Positions 1 through 8,459 of a stretch of 64,000 nt of DNA are shown here, piece by piece. Source of the DNA: Pseudomaricurvus hydrocarbonicus (lineage in GTDB: Bacteria; Pseudomonadota; Gammaproteobacteria; Pseudomonadales; Cellvibrionaceae). Numbering within the stretch: position 1 is the stretch's first letter; each line of letters begins with the position of its first letter. The stretch spans positions 1-64,000 of the forward strand of contig NZ_JAAONZ010000010.1 of the NCBI RefSeq assembly GCF_011602365.1, in the 5' to 3' direction. The translations under genes were made by a program, and so were the position numbers. The notes beneath the pieces were generated by a model. The model saw only the letters and a program-made list of their open reading frames with translations. It had not been told where the DNA came from and searched no databases.

Positions 1-117
1 GTGTTAGAAGGCATGAACAACAAGATTAAAGTGATTAAAAGGATGGCGTATGGATACCGGGATAACGATTACTTCTTCCTGAAGATCAAAGCAGCGTTTC
101 CCGGTAAAGTGCGATGA
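1..117 (+). mobile_element. C-terminal end of an ISL3-like transposase, cut by the window edge
   Basis: Frame 1 is open from the first base to a TGA at 115-117 and encodes 38 residues that include NNKIKVIKRMAYGYRD and end in KAAFPGKVR. This Asn-Asn-Lys-Ile-Lys followed by Arg-Met-Ala-Tyr-Gly pattern is the familiar C-terminal tail of DDE transposases of the ISL3 (IS204/IS1001/IS1165) type. Only the tail is visible, so it cannot be told whether the element is intact. No terminal inverted repeat was recognised between the stop and trpC. It converges on trpC, 53 bp away. Confidence 0.72.
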
Positions 118-170
118 ACCTTTTTTAATGGCTGCTCAAAACGTCGTTTTCACCCAACGTCCAGCCAAGG

Positions 171-968
171 CTAGTTAAACATTTCCAGCAGCTTCACGCC
201 GGGGTCGTCCGAGCGCATAAAGGTTTCACCCACCAAAAACGCATTGACGTTGTGACCGCGCATGGCCAACACATCATCAATGGTCAGAATGCCCGACTCG
301 GTGACCACCAGACGCTCCGAGTCAATGCGATTCAACAGCGAGAAGGTGTGCTCCAGAGACACCTCAAAGGTGTGCAGGTTGCGGTTGTTGATACCGATGA
401 GCTTATTCGGCAGCTTTAGCGCCAGCTCCAGCTCTTGCGCATTGTGCACCTCGACCAGCACATCCATACCCAGCTCATGCGCGAGGGTGTTGAGTCGCTC
501 CATCTGCTCGAAGTCCAGTACCGCGACAATCAATAAAATGCAATCAGCCCCAATGGCGCGGGCTTCGTAGACCTGATATTCATCAACAATAAAATCTTTG
601 CGAATGACCGGCAGCGACGACGCGCTGCGCGCTTCCTGCAAATAACAGTCGGCGCCCTGAAAAAAGTCCACGTCGGTCAGCACGGAGAGACACGCGGCCC
701 CACCTTTTTCGTAACTGATGGCAATTTCTGCCGGGTAGAAATCTTCGCGAATGACCCCTTTGCTCGGTGACGCCTTTTTAATTTCGGCAATCACGGCCGC
801 CTGCCCGGCATTAATTTTATTTTCCATCGCCCGGACAAACCCCCGCGCAGGTGGCTGCTCGGCGATCAACCGTTTTAAATCCTCAATGGAGCGCTGCTGT
901 TGGCGCTCAACGATTTCTTCGCGCTTACGGGCAATGATTTTTTCTAATACCGTGGGGATCTTACTCAT
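171..968 (-). CDS. trpC: Indole-3-glycerol phosphate synthase
   Basis: TrpC closes the indole ring of carboxyphenylamino-deoxyribulose phosphate in cytoplasmic tryptophan synthesis. The 265-residue protein is a single TIM barrel with the expected signatures: [11 protein letters not shown] (catalytic Lys and phosphate site), [32 protein letters not shown] and VTESGI. It is monofunctional, with no fused TrpF. An in-frame extension upstream to 1001 exists, but the ATG at 968 ([10 protein letters not shown]) fits the family length. It is the last gene of the trpE-trpG-trpD-trpC series and is separated from trpD by 279 bp containing an inverted repeat, so it may be partly uncoupled from trpD. Confidence 0.96.
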   Translation of the reverse strand: MSKIPTVLEKIIARKREEIVERQQQRSIEDLKRLIAEQPPARGFVRAMENKINAGQAAVIAEIKKASPSKGVIREDFYPAEIAISYEKGGAACLSVLTDVDFFQGADCYLQEARSASSLPVIRKDFIVDEYQVYEARAIGADCILLIVAVLDFEQMERLNTLAHELGMDVLVEVHNAQELELALKLPNKLIGINNRNLHTFEVSLEHTFSLLNRIDSERLVVTESGILTIDDVLAMRGHNVNAFLVGETFMRSDDPGVKLLEMFN

Positions 969-1123
969 ACATTCTACCGAGCACGATAGTGCCGGCCTCA
1001 TTCTTTAAACTTAAAGCCCACCAGCCTGATGACAGTTGCCGGTGATGCGCTGTTTGTCCGCCACGCTTACCGTTATTCCACTAGATGGCCTGCTGAACAA
1101 CGGATAACTGCGACCTGAAGCCT

Positions 1124-1204
1124 GTCATTGCGAACGCAGCGTGGCAATCTCTTCGGTCACGCACCACACGAGGAGAGATTGCCGCGCCTTTGGCTCGCAA
1201 TGAC
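1124..1204. repeat. 81-bp palindromic intercistronic element between trpD and trpC
   Basis: The ends are perfect inverted repeats, GTCATTGCGA at 1124 and TCGCAATGAC ending at 1204. A second inverted block, GGCAATCTCT against AGAGATTGCC, lies further in. The whole RNA could fold into one long hairpin. The TCATTGCGAGC...GGCAATCTC wording is typical of small repetitive extragenic palindromes found in many bacterial genomes. It lies in transcribed space of the trp operon, where it could act as an RNA stabiliser or attenuating hairpin. That role is inference. Confidence 0.7.
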
Positions 1205-1247
1205 GACTGTATTTCAAAAAGCTCTTTCTTTTTCAAGCGGGCAACGA

Positions 1248-2288
1248 TTACTCGTTGTCTTTTTGGTAGCGAGTGAACGCCGCCAGCTCGGCAATTTTTT
1301 CTTTCGCCAACCCACTGCCAATTGCATCCTGCGCCATGCTGACCCCCTCCTGCAAACTGTCGGCAATACCACTGACGTAAATGGCGGCACCGGCATTGAG
1401 GGCAATTATGTCGGCGGCTTTTTCAGCCACGGCTGTGCTGCGCTTGCCCAGCGCATCCTGAATCAACGCCAGCGACTGCTCGGCGCTGTCGACGGTTAAG
1501 CCGACCAGCGACTGCGACGACAAACCGAAGTCTTCCGGCTGAATGCGGTACACCTCAACCTGGCCGTTTTTTAATTCTGCCACGGTGGTGATGCTGGCAA
1601 TACTGATTTCATCCAGGCCGTCATCGGCGTGCACCACCAGCACATGCTCACTGCCCAACCGCCCCAACACCTCCGCCAGGGGCTTGCACAGGGCGCCGTT
1701 AAACACACCAATCACCTGACGCTTAACACCGGCCGGGTTGGTGAGCGGCCCCAGGATGTTGAACAGGGTGCGCTGGCCAATCTCCTTACGCGGGCCAATG
1801 GCGTGCTTCATCGCACTGTGATGTGAGGGCGCAAACATAAAACCCACCCCCAGAGCCTCCACGCAACGAGCCACCTGTTGCGGAGAAATATCCAGCTGCA
1901 CCCCGGCCGCTTCCAGCACATCGGCACTGCCGGTGGAGCTGGATACCGAACGGTTGCCGTGCTTGGCCACCTTCGCTCCGGCCGCCGCCGCCACAAACGT
2001 TGCCGCCGTCGAAACGTTAAACAGGTTGGCCCCATCGCCGCCGGTACCCACCAGATCAATCAGATGATCGCAGCCCAGATCGACCTTGGTGGCCAGCTCG
2101 CGCATCACAATGGCCGCACCGGTAATTTCATCAATGCTTTCGCTTTTCATGCGCAGGGCCACCAGCAGCGCACCAATCTGTGCGTCAGTGGCTTCACCCG
2201 TCATGACTTGACGCATCACCTGTGTCATTTCATCCTGAGTCAGATCCTGACGCTCAATCAACTTGCCAAGGGCTTCTTTAATATCCAT
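1248..2288 (-). CDS. trpD: Anthranilate phosphoribosyltransferase
   Basis: TrpD transfers phosphoribose from PRPP to anthranilate, the second step of tryptophan synthesis. The 346-residue protein carries the PRPP-binding glycine-rich segment [14 protein letters not shown], the [19 protein letters not shown] stretch and a C-terminal alpha/beta domain of the nucleoside phosphorylase class II fold. The ATG lies only 4 bp after the trpG stop, so translation is probably coupled. It is unfused, as in Pseudomonas and unlike the TrpGD fusion of E. coli. Confidence 0.96.
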   Translation of the reverse strand: MDIKEALGKLIERQDLTQDEMTQVMRQVMTGEATDAQIGALLVALRMKSESIDEITGAAIVMRELATKVDLGCDHLIDLVGTGGDGANLFNVSTAATFVAAAAGAKVAKHGNRSVSSSTGSADVLEAAGVQLDISPQQVARCVEALGVGFMFAPSHHSAMKHAIGPRKEIGQRTLFNILGPLTNPAGVKRQVIGVFNGALCKPLAEVLGRLGSEHVLVVHADDGLDEISIASITTVAELKNGQVEVYRIQPEDFGLSSQSLVGLTVDSAEQSLALIQDALGKRSTAVAEKAADIIALNAGAAIYVSGIADSLQEGVSMAQDAIGSGLAKEKIAELAAFTRYQKDNE

Positions 2289-2292
2289 ACGC

Positions 2293-2886
2293 TTACGCCT
2301 CCCGCCGGTTGGACTCTAAAAAATTGCGCAGCAGATCGTGGCCGTGCTCGGTCAAAATCGATTCCGGGTGAAACTGCACCCCTTCCACGTCCAGAGTCTT
2401 GTGGCGCACGCCCATAATCTCGTCAATCTGGCCGTCTTCGGTCTGCGTCCAGGCGGTGATTTCCAGGCAGTCCGGCAGGCTCTCTTTCTCAATCACCAGC
2501 GAGTGATAGCGCGTCGCCCGATAAGGATTGGTCAAGCCGCGAAACACGCCCTTATCGGCGTGGTAGATCGGTGAGGTTTTGCCGTGCATCACTTCTCGGG
2601 CGCGCACCACCTTGCCGCCAAACGCCTGACCAATACTCTGGTGGCCCAGGCAAATGCCCAGCAACGGGATACGGCCGGCAAACGTGGTGATGGCCTCAAC
2701 CGAAATACCCGCTTCGTTGGGCGTACAGGGGCCGGGCGAAACCACAATCTTCTCCGGCGCCATGGCTTCGATATCGGCGATGGTCAATTCGTCGTTGCGC
2801 ACCACCTTGACGTCCGCCTGCAGTTCGCCAAGGTACTGAACCACGTTGTAGGTAAAGGAGTCGTAATTATCAATCATTAAAATCAT
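2293..2886 (-). CDS. trpG: Anthranilate synthase component II (glutamine amidotransferase)
   Basis: TrpG supplies ammonia from glutamine to TrpE. The class I amidotransferase triad is visible: the nucleophile Cys in [15 protein letters not shown] and the His-Glu pair in GVQFHPES near the C-terminus. The chosen start, [14 protein letters not shown], gives 197 residues, the normal length. An open frame continues 31 codons upstream but runs into the end of trpE and lacks family similarity. The gap to trpE is 20 bp. A role shared with p-aminobenzoate synthesis (PabA) is possible. Confidence 0.95.
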   Translation of the reverse strand: MILMIDNYDSFTYNVVQYLGELQADVKVVRNDELTIADIEAMAPEKIVVSPGPCTPNEAGISVEAITTFAGRIPLLGICLGHQSIGQAFGGKVVRAREVMHGKTSPIYHADKGVFRGLTNPYRATRYHSLVIEKESLPDCLEITAWTQTEDGQIDEIMGVRHKTLDVEGVQFHPESILTEHGHDLLRNFLESNRREA

Positions 2887-2906
2887 GTCAGTGTCCTTTA
2901 CCCGGG

Positions 2907-4385
2907 CTATTGTGCAGACTGTTCGGCCAGAGCAATGGCTCTGAACATGGCGCGACGTTTGTTGATGGTTTCTTCCCACTCCAGCGCGGGTACCGAATCG
3001 GCGACGATGCCGCCACCGGCCTGCACGTGCAGCTCACCGTCTTTGATCACCGCCGTGCGGATGGCGATGGCGGTATCCATATTGCCATTCCACGCCCAGT
3101 AACCCACCGCCCCGCCGTAAACACCGCGTTTCACCGGCTCCAGCTCGTCAATGATTTCCATGGCGCGAATTTTCGGCGCCCCCGACAAAGTGCCCGCCGG
3201 CAGAATAGCCCGCAGCGCGTCCATCGCATTCAACTCAGGCTTCAGGTGTCCCTGCACATTGGAAACAATGTGCATGACGTTGGAATAGCGCTCGATGACC
3301 ATTTCTTCGGTCACCTGCACCTTGCCCACTTCGGCAACGCGACCCACATCATTGCGCCCCAGGTCAATCAGCATCAGGTGTTCGGCAATTTCTTTGGCGT
3401 CAGACAGCAAATCTTTTTCCAGCGCCAGATCTTCTTCTTCGGTGGCTCCGCGGGGACGGGTACCGGCGATAGGGCGCACCGTGACTTCGCCCTCTTCCAG
3501 CCGCACCAGCACTTCCGGCGAGCTGCCCACCACGTGGAAATCACCGAAATTGAAGGCGTACATATACGGGGTCGGGTTCTGGCTGCGCAGCGCCCGGTAC
3601 AAATCAATCGGCTCGGCCTTAAAGTCGATGCTCATGCGCTGGGAGGGCACCACCTGCATGCAGTCGCCGGCGAGGATGTATTCTTTCACCGTGTCCACCG
3701 CCGCTTCATAATCTTCGCGGGTGAAGCTGGCGCGATAGTCCATGTCAATATCGATGGGCGCCGTAAGGTCCAGCAACTTGCGGGGCGGCAGCGGCTGGCG
3801 CAGCTGCTCCAGCAGTGCGTCCAGTCGAGCATCCGCCACAGCGTAGGCGTTATCCTGGGCAGGATCCGCCAACACCACCGCGTGCAGCTTGCCGGCCAGG
3901 TTGTCGAACACCACCACCTCATCGGACACCATCAACAGGATGTCGGGGGTGCCCAGCGTGTCCGGATTGACGCTGTTGGCCAGGCGTGGCTCTACGTAGC
4001 GCACGCAGTCGTAGCCAAAGTAGCCCACCAGGCCGCCGTTAAAGCGCGGCAGGTTGGGGATATCCGGTATCTGGTAGCGGCCTTTAAATTCTTCCACAAA
4101 CGCCAGTGGATCTTCGCACTCATGGCGCTCGCTCTCGACACCATCGATCAAAATGGTCGCGGTGTAGCCATCCACCCGCAACACGGTGCGGGCCGGCAAG
4201 CCAATGATGGAGTAGCGCCCCCACTTCTCTCCGCCCTGGACCGACTCCAGTAAATAAGAGTAGGCGCCATCGGCTAATTTCAAATAGGTGGATAACGGCG
4301 TTTCGAGATCGGCCAGCACTTCGCGGACCAAGGGAATAAAGTTGTAGCCTTGCTTGGCCAACTCACTGAATTGCTCGGGAGACAT
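2907..4385 (-). CDS. trpE: Anthranilate synthase component I
   Basis: TrpE converts chorismate to anthranilate with ammonia from TrpG. The 492-residue protein has an N-terminal regulatory domain with the tryptophan-binding LLES motif (in [18 protein letters not shown]). The C-terminal chorismate-binding domain shows [43 protein letters not shown] and [10 protein letters not shown]. The LLES motif suggests ordinary feedback inhibition by tryptophan. It is the first trp gene, with rpe and gph upstream on the same strand as in Pseudomonas. Confidence 0.96.
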   Translation of the reverse strand: MSPEQFSELAKQGYNFIPLVREVLADLETPLSTYLKLADGAYSYLLESVQGGEKWGRYSIIGLPARTVLRVDGYTATILIDGVESERHECEDPLAFVEEFKGRYQIPDIPNLPRFNGGLVGYFGYDCVRYVEPRLANSVNPDTLGTPDILLMVSDEVVVFDNLAGKLHAVVLADPAQDNAYAVADARLDALLEQLRQPLPPRKLLDLTAPIDIDMDYRASFTREDYEAAVDTVKEYILAGDCMQVVPSQRMSIDFKAEPIDLYRALRSQNPTPYMYAFNFGDFHVVGSSPEVLVRLEEGEVTVRPIAGTRPRGATEEEDLALEKDLLSDAKEIAEHLMLIDLGRNDVGRVAEVGKVQVTEEMVIERYSNVMHIVSNVQGHLKPELNAMDALRAILPAGTLSGAPKIRAMEIIDELEPVKRGVYGGAVGYWAWNGNMDTAIAIRTAVIKDGELHVQAGGGIVADSVPALEWEETINKRRAMFRAIALAEQSAQ

Positions 4386-4715
4386 GGTCAGTCCTTACGG
4401 GTAATCGGTAACAAATCGGGTCTGTTTTTCAACGGTTGGCTGTACACAGGTTGGCAATGAACTGAAAACATCAAATTATGCCAATCGACAGCAAGCTCGA
4501 GCGGGAGCCCACACATGAACTACGGACGCCATCGTCCCCAGTGGAGGATTGTTGTAACTGAGGGTGGTTTGTTCACGAAAACACCTAAGTCTGCGCTGTC
4601 TGCGAGAGAAACCGTGTCCTCGCGCAGGTTATCTTATAGAAAGTCGAATCAAAATCAGGCGCTAGTTTAGCCCCTGGCCCGCGTCCTGTACAGACTGGAG
4701 CTGAGACGGCACCGA
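4386..4715. other. Leader/intergenic region between gph and trpE
   Basis: These 330 bp contain no convincing gene. On the minus strand no short leader ORF with tandem Trp codons is seen, so classical transcription attenuation is not supported. A TATAAG hexamer on the minus strand (complement near 4635) could be a -10 element for trpE, but no good -35 lies 16-18 bp upstream. The long gap suggests trpE has its own promoter rather than depending only on rpe-gph. Confidence 0.4.
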
Positions 4716-5432
4716 CTAAACCCGTTCACGCACGACCCGGTGGAAGAAATCTTCCAGATTGTCGGCCTGCCAGTCCGGTGCCTCAACCGCAATCGGTTGT
4801 CCGTGATTGTAGCCGTAGGTGACCCCCAGCGTGGATACGCCGGCCGCTTTACCGGCCTGTATGTCGCTGCGGGAGTCGCCCACCATCAGAGAGCGGCGGG
4901 CATCCACGCTGCGCGAGACCAGCAAGTGCCTTAACGGCGCCGGGTCCGGCTTTTTCTGCGGCAAAGAGTCGCCCCCCAGCCAGTCCACAAAATAACCGTC
5001 AATCCCCAGATCCCGGAGCAGGTGCGGCACAAACTCACCCGGCTTGTTGGTGACCAGCGCCATGGCGACGCCCATCTCCGACAACAGCTGCAGCGCCGCT
5101 TTCACACCGGGGTAGAGCCTGGAATAATGGCCGCTCAGCCGCCCATAGTGGTGCAGAAAACGCCTTAATGAGGCGCTGTGCAAGGGCTCAGCAACCTCGC
5201 TTTCCTTGATCCCGTCGGTGTCAGCCAGAGCCCGGCGCACCAGCATGGCCGCGCCGTTGCCCACCCACAGGCGGACCTTGTCCACACCGGCAGCAGGGCA
5301 ATGCTGCTCCAACAACATGGCATCCACGGCAGCGGTCAGATCCGGTACACTGTCTACCAGGGTGCCATCCAGATCGAACATCACCAATTCCGGCAGCCGA
5401 CCACCGAACTGCGCCAGAAAGTGGCGGGCCAT
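4716..5432 (-). CDS. gph: Phosphoglycolate phosphatase
   Basis: This is a HAD-superfamily phosphatase that removes 2-phosphoglycolate. Motif I is VMFDLDGTLVDS near the N-terminus, motif II is the Thr of ALVTNKPGEF, and motifs III/IV are the Lys of LPQKKPDP and the Asp pair of MVGDSRSD. The reading frame is open up to the rpe stop, with other starts at 5489 (ATG) and 5495 (TTG). The ATG at 5432 was preferred because it is preceded by GGCGGGGG and gives the Pseudomonas-like N-terminus leading into LPELVMFDLDGT. It is co-directional with rpe, 63 bp downstream. Confidence 0.9.
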   Translation of the reverse strand: MARHFLAQFGGRLPELVMFDLDGTLVDSVPDLTAAVDAMLLEQHCPAAGVDKVRLWVGNGAAMLVRRALADTDGIKESEVAEPLHSASLRRFLHHYGRLSGHYSRLYPGVKAALQLLSEMGVAMALVTNKPGEFVPHLLRDLGIDGYFVDWLGGDSLPQKKPDPAPLRHLLVSRSVDARRSLMVGDSRSDIQAGKAAGVSTLGVTYGYNHGQPIAVEAPDWQADNLEDFFHRVVRERV

Positions 5433-5495
5433 CACCACAGCCCCCGCCTCGACGGCCGTGACTTCGGTGCCCGTATCAGAACCCAGCATGGTCAA

Positions 5496-6170
5496 TTATT
5501 GCACTTGGGCCAGTTCAGCTCGCATGGCGGCAACGGCCGCCGCGTAGTCGTCCTTGCCAAAAATGGCCGAACCCGCCACAAAGGTGTCCGCCCCGGCGGC
5601 GGCAATCTCACGGATATTGTCCGCCGTCACGCCGCCGTCGATCTCCAGGCGGATTGGCAAGTTCAAGGCATCAATCGCGGCGCGGGCTTCACGCAGCTTA
5701 TCCAGCGTGTAGGGAATAAACTTTTGACCGCCAAAACCGGGGTTGACGGACATCAACAGCAACATGTCCAACTGCGGCAACACGTGCTTGACCGTCTCCA
5801 GGGGAGTGGCGGGATTCAAGACCAGTCCGGCCTCGCAGCCAGCTTGCTTAATCAGCTGAATCGAACGATCCACATGACGGGAAGCTTCCGGATGGAAGGT
5901 AATGATACTCGCGCCGGCGTCGGCGAACTGAGCGATCATGTCGTCCACCGGCTCCACCATCAGGTGCACATCAATGGGCGCGGTCACCCCGTGCTTGCGC
6001 AGGGCCTTGCACACCATCGGCCCGATGGTCAGGTTGGGCACGTAGTGATTATCCATCACATCAAAATGCACAATGTCGGCTCCGGCGGCCAGCACTGCAT
6101 CCACTTCTTCACCCAGTCGAGCAAAATCTGCCGCTAATATAGAAGGAGCGATCTTAAATTCCTGTTGCAT
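5496..6170 (-). CDS. rpe: Ribulose-phosphate 3-epimerase
   Basis: Rpe interconverts ribulose-5-phosphate and xylulose-5-phosphate in the pentose phosphate pathway. The 224-residue TIM barrel begins with [17 protein letters not shown] and has the metal and catalytic residues in [37 protein letters not shown] and EIDGGV. It heads the rpe-gph-trpEGDC array. The ATG at 6170 gives normal length. Pentose phosphate metabolism supplies erythrose-4-phosphate and PRPP for the tryptophan route, which may explain the linkage. Confidence 0.95.
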   Translation of the reverse strand: MQQEFKIAPSILAADFARLGEEVDAVLAAGADIVHFDVMDNHYVPNLTIGPMVCKALRKHGVTAPIDVHLMVEPVDDMIAQFADAGASIITFHPEASRHVDRSIQLIKQAGCEAGLVLNPATPLETVKHVLPQLDMLLLMSVNPGFGGQKFIPYTLDKLREARAAIDALNLPIRLEIDGGVTADNIREIAAAGADTFVAGSAIFGKDDYAAAVAAMRAELAQVQ

Positions 6171-6270
6171 GGGACACCTGTCGTTTCATCGAAATAGGGG
6201 GGTGCGCATTGTACTGAAAGTTGACGGCATCGCCCACTGGCATTTTTGAGAGGCCACTCACCCCGGGCGG

Positions 6271-6350
6271 CCCTCTCTTGCTGCGCAATTCACCTTGGGC
6301 GAGTCAGCCCAGGCTGCCCTCTCTTGCTGCGCAATTCACCTTGGGCGAGT
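6271..6350. repeat. Two direct copies of an interspersed 34-bp repeat
   Basis: The identical 34-bp sequence starting CCCTCTCTTGCTGCGCAATT and ending CACCTTGGGCGAGT occurs at 6271-6304 and 6317-6350. A third, inverted and slightly diverged copy lies at 14663-14700 after rsmA. All copies are intergenic. The repeat lies between rpe and murU, whose 3' end is here. The core GCGCAATTCACC is not itself palindromic, so this is not a classical REP hairpin. Confidence 0.75.
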
Positions 6351-6409
6351 GGCGAGTCGAGAGCAGCAAGCTGAAAGTGCCTAGGGAGAAGATAACCTGC
6401 TGCTGAGCT

Positions 6410-7087
6410 TCAGCTCAGCAGGTCGTCCAGTTCCCGCAGGCGCTCGGGGGTGCCGATGTCCCACCACTGCCCCTCGTAGAGCTCGCCATTGAGGCGATTC
6501 TGGGCGATGGCTTCCGCCAGCGCTTCGCGCAAGGGGAACGTTTGGCGGCGCTCTGAGTAGGCGCCGATGAGTTCTGGCCGCAGCAGGCTGATGCCGCTGA
6601 AGGTATACCCCTGGTCCACCTCGGTGTTGTGAATCACGCAGCCGTCCAGCAGCACAAAATCCCCCTGCCTGTTGTGCCGGGGGTTGGGCACCAGCACCAG
6701 ACAGCCCAGGCTGTCGGGGGGCAGGGGGTAGTCGAGCAGACGCTCAAACGGGTAATCGGTCCAGACGTCGCCATTGACCAGAATAAAGGGATCATCCCCC
6801 AGCCACGGCAGGGCCTGCAAGATGGCACCACCGGTTTCCAGCGGCTCATCCTCGCGGGAGTAGTGAATAGACACCCCCAGCGCGGAACCATCCCCCAGGG
6901 CTTGTTCAATCTTGTCCCCCAGGTACGCCACATTGATGAGGAACTCACGCACACCCAGCTCACGCAACCGCTCGATGTGATACACCATGAGCGGCTTACC
7001 CCCCACCGGCAGCAAAGGTTTGGGCGTTTCATCGGTCAAGGGGCGCATGCGCTTACCCAACCCGGCCGCCAGGATCATTGCTTTCAT
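6410..7087 (-). CDS. murU: N-acetylmuramate-1-phosphate uridylyltransferase (MurU-type nucleotidyltransferase)
   Basis: This 225-residue sugar-nucleotidyltransferase has the signature AMILAAGLGKRMRPLT followed by the Lys-Pro of ETPKPLLPVGGKPL and the metal Asp in LVNGDVW. Next to an amgK-like kinase it most likely makes UDP-MurNAc in the peptidoglycan recycling bypass known from Pseudomonas, which avoids MurA and so tolerates fosfomycin. It follows amgK by 93 bp on the same strand. A role in another sugar-nucleotide route cannot be excluded from sequence alone. Confidence 0.87.
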   Translation of the reverse strand: MKAMILAAGLGKRMRPLTDETPKPLLPVGGKPLMVYHIERLRELGVREFLINVAYLGDKIEQALGDGSALGVSIHYSREDEPLETGGAILQALPWLGDDPFILVNGDVWTDYPFERLLDYPLPPDSLGCLVLVPNPRHNRQGDFVLLDGCVIHNTEVDQGYTFSGISLLRPELIGAYSERRQTFPLREALAEAIAQNRLNGELYEGQWWDIGTPERLRELDDLLS

Positions 7088-7180
7088 TCTAGTCGCCAGT
7101 CTCTCTTTGCCCTGTCAAAACGTTTACCCACTCGGCCGACCGGTTACCCGCCGCTCACCGATTGCGGACCCACGGCCTGG

Positions 7181-8281
7181 TCATTCGCCAGCGGTTTGAT
7201 AATCGTTGTACCAGTCCTGCTGCTCACACAAAGGTAGCAGCTTCTCCCGGAACCAATAGGTAAAATCGGCAAATTCCGGATAGCCTTCAGCCACTTCCAG
7301 GGTATAACGGATCACCAACGGCAGATCCTTCAGGTAACCCGCCTTGCCATCGCGCAACCACAACCGGGCAAAGATGCCCAGCACCTTCAGGTGGCGCTGC
7401 AGGCCCATCCAGTCAAACCAGCGCAGGAATCCCTTCTGGGTCACCGGCGCCATCAAGCCCGAATCGACAGCCATGTCACCATACGCCAGCGCCCACTCAC
7501 GCACCTGCTTGGTCGGCCAGCGCAAATAGCAGTCGCGCAACAGCGACACCAGGTCATAGGTAATCGGACCCCGGACTGCGTCCTGGAAATCAATCACCCC
7601 CGGCGGCTGATCGGGGCACACAATCAGGTTGCGGCTGTGATAGTCCCGGTGCACCCACACCTGTGGCTGCTGCAGGGCCGCGCCCTCAAGCTGCAGGTAG
7701 AGAGAATCCAGCAGCGAGCGTTCGTCGTCACTCAGTGAATACCCCAACAATTGCGGGATAAACCACTGGTGAAACAATGACATCTCTTCGCGCAGGCGGG
7801 CCTGAGTGTAGTGCGGCAAAGTATGCATGCCGTCCCCCTCGGCAGCCGGAATGGTCACCACCGGACACTGCTGCAAACGCATCAGGCTCATCATCGCTTC
7901 GCCATACAGTTTGCCCGCCTGACCGGGGTCGGTGATCATTTCCTGATAGAACAGTCGATCCCCGAAATCTTCCACCAGCAAAAAGCCACGCCCAAAGTCA
8001 GCCGCAACGATTTCCGGCGTATTGACACCCTGCTCACGCAAGTAGCGTGAAATGGCCACGAAGGCATGGCTGTCCTCCTCTTCTGGAGGGGCAAATACCG
8101 CCAGCAAAGTGGGCTGGGTGTTGAGACGAAAGTAATGGCGAAAGCCCGCATCGCCGTCCAGGGCTTGCATCGACAGTGGCAGTGACACCGACGAGCTAAC
8201 CTTTGCCAGCTGCTGCCCAGCCCACTCCAGCAGTTCCTGTTTGTGCTTTTCGCTTGCTTTGCTGACCACAGCAACCCCCAT
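7181..8281 (-). CDS. amgK: N-acetylmuramate/N-acetylglucosamine anomeric kinase (AmgK-like)
   Basis: The product is an aminoglycoside-phosphotransferase-fold kinase. It has the catalytic loop VWVHRDYHSRNLIV (HxDxxxxN) and the metal-binding VIDFQDAVRGP. AmgK phosphorylates recycled MurNAc at the anomeric position, feeding MurU. The longest frame begins at a TTG (8287), and the ATG at 8281 was chosen, giving 366 residues. The gene is divergent from lptD across 178 bp, the same arrangement as in Pseudomonas, where cell-wall recycling and outer-membrane assembly genes sit back to back. Confidence 0.88.
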   Translation of the reverse strand: MGVAVVSKASEKHKQELLEWAGQQLAKVSSSVSLPLSMQALDGDAGFRHYFRLNTQPTLLAVFAPPEEEDSHAFVAISRYLREQGVNTPEIVAADFGRGFLLVEDFGDRLFYQEMITDPGQAGKLYGEAMMSLMRLQQCPVVTIPAAEGDGMHTLPHYTQARLREEMSLFHQWFIPQLLGYSLSDDERSLLDSLYLQLEGAALQQPQVWVHRDYHSRNLIVCPDQPPGVIDFQDAVRGPITYDLVSLLRDCYLRWPTKQVREWALAYGDMAVDSGLMAPVTQKGFLRWFDWMGLQRHLKVLGIFARLWLRDGKAGYLKDLPLVIRYTLEVAEGYPEFADFTYWFREKLLPLCEQQDWYNDYQTAGE

Positions 8282-8459
8282 CCTCAATAATTTGTCTGAA
8301 TTTTGATTCTAACCGATGCAGAGCCCTGTTTGGTAAGCCTTTTATCCTACCCCGTCACAGGGTCGACTTTGGACAGGACGGTAGCCTAACCAGCACTTCC
8401 CAAGTAGAATCGGCCCCTTATTTTTTACAAAAGCAAAAAATACACAGGATTGTTCCTAA

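Noticed and set aside
2910-4253. 447-codon open frame antisense to trpE
   Set aside because: Its frame mirrors trpE codons and gives a His/Gln/Arg-rich nonsense protein. trpE itself has all family motifs.
4386-4715. Possible trp leader peptide and attenuator
   Set aside because: No short ORF with tandem TGG codons on the minus strand and no terminator/antiterminator pair were found.
6221-6406. 61-codon open frame over the interspersed repeats
   Set aside because: It is formed by two copies of the intergenic repeat. No ribosome-binding site.
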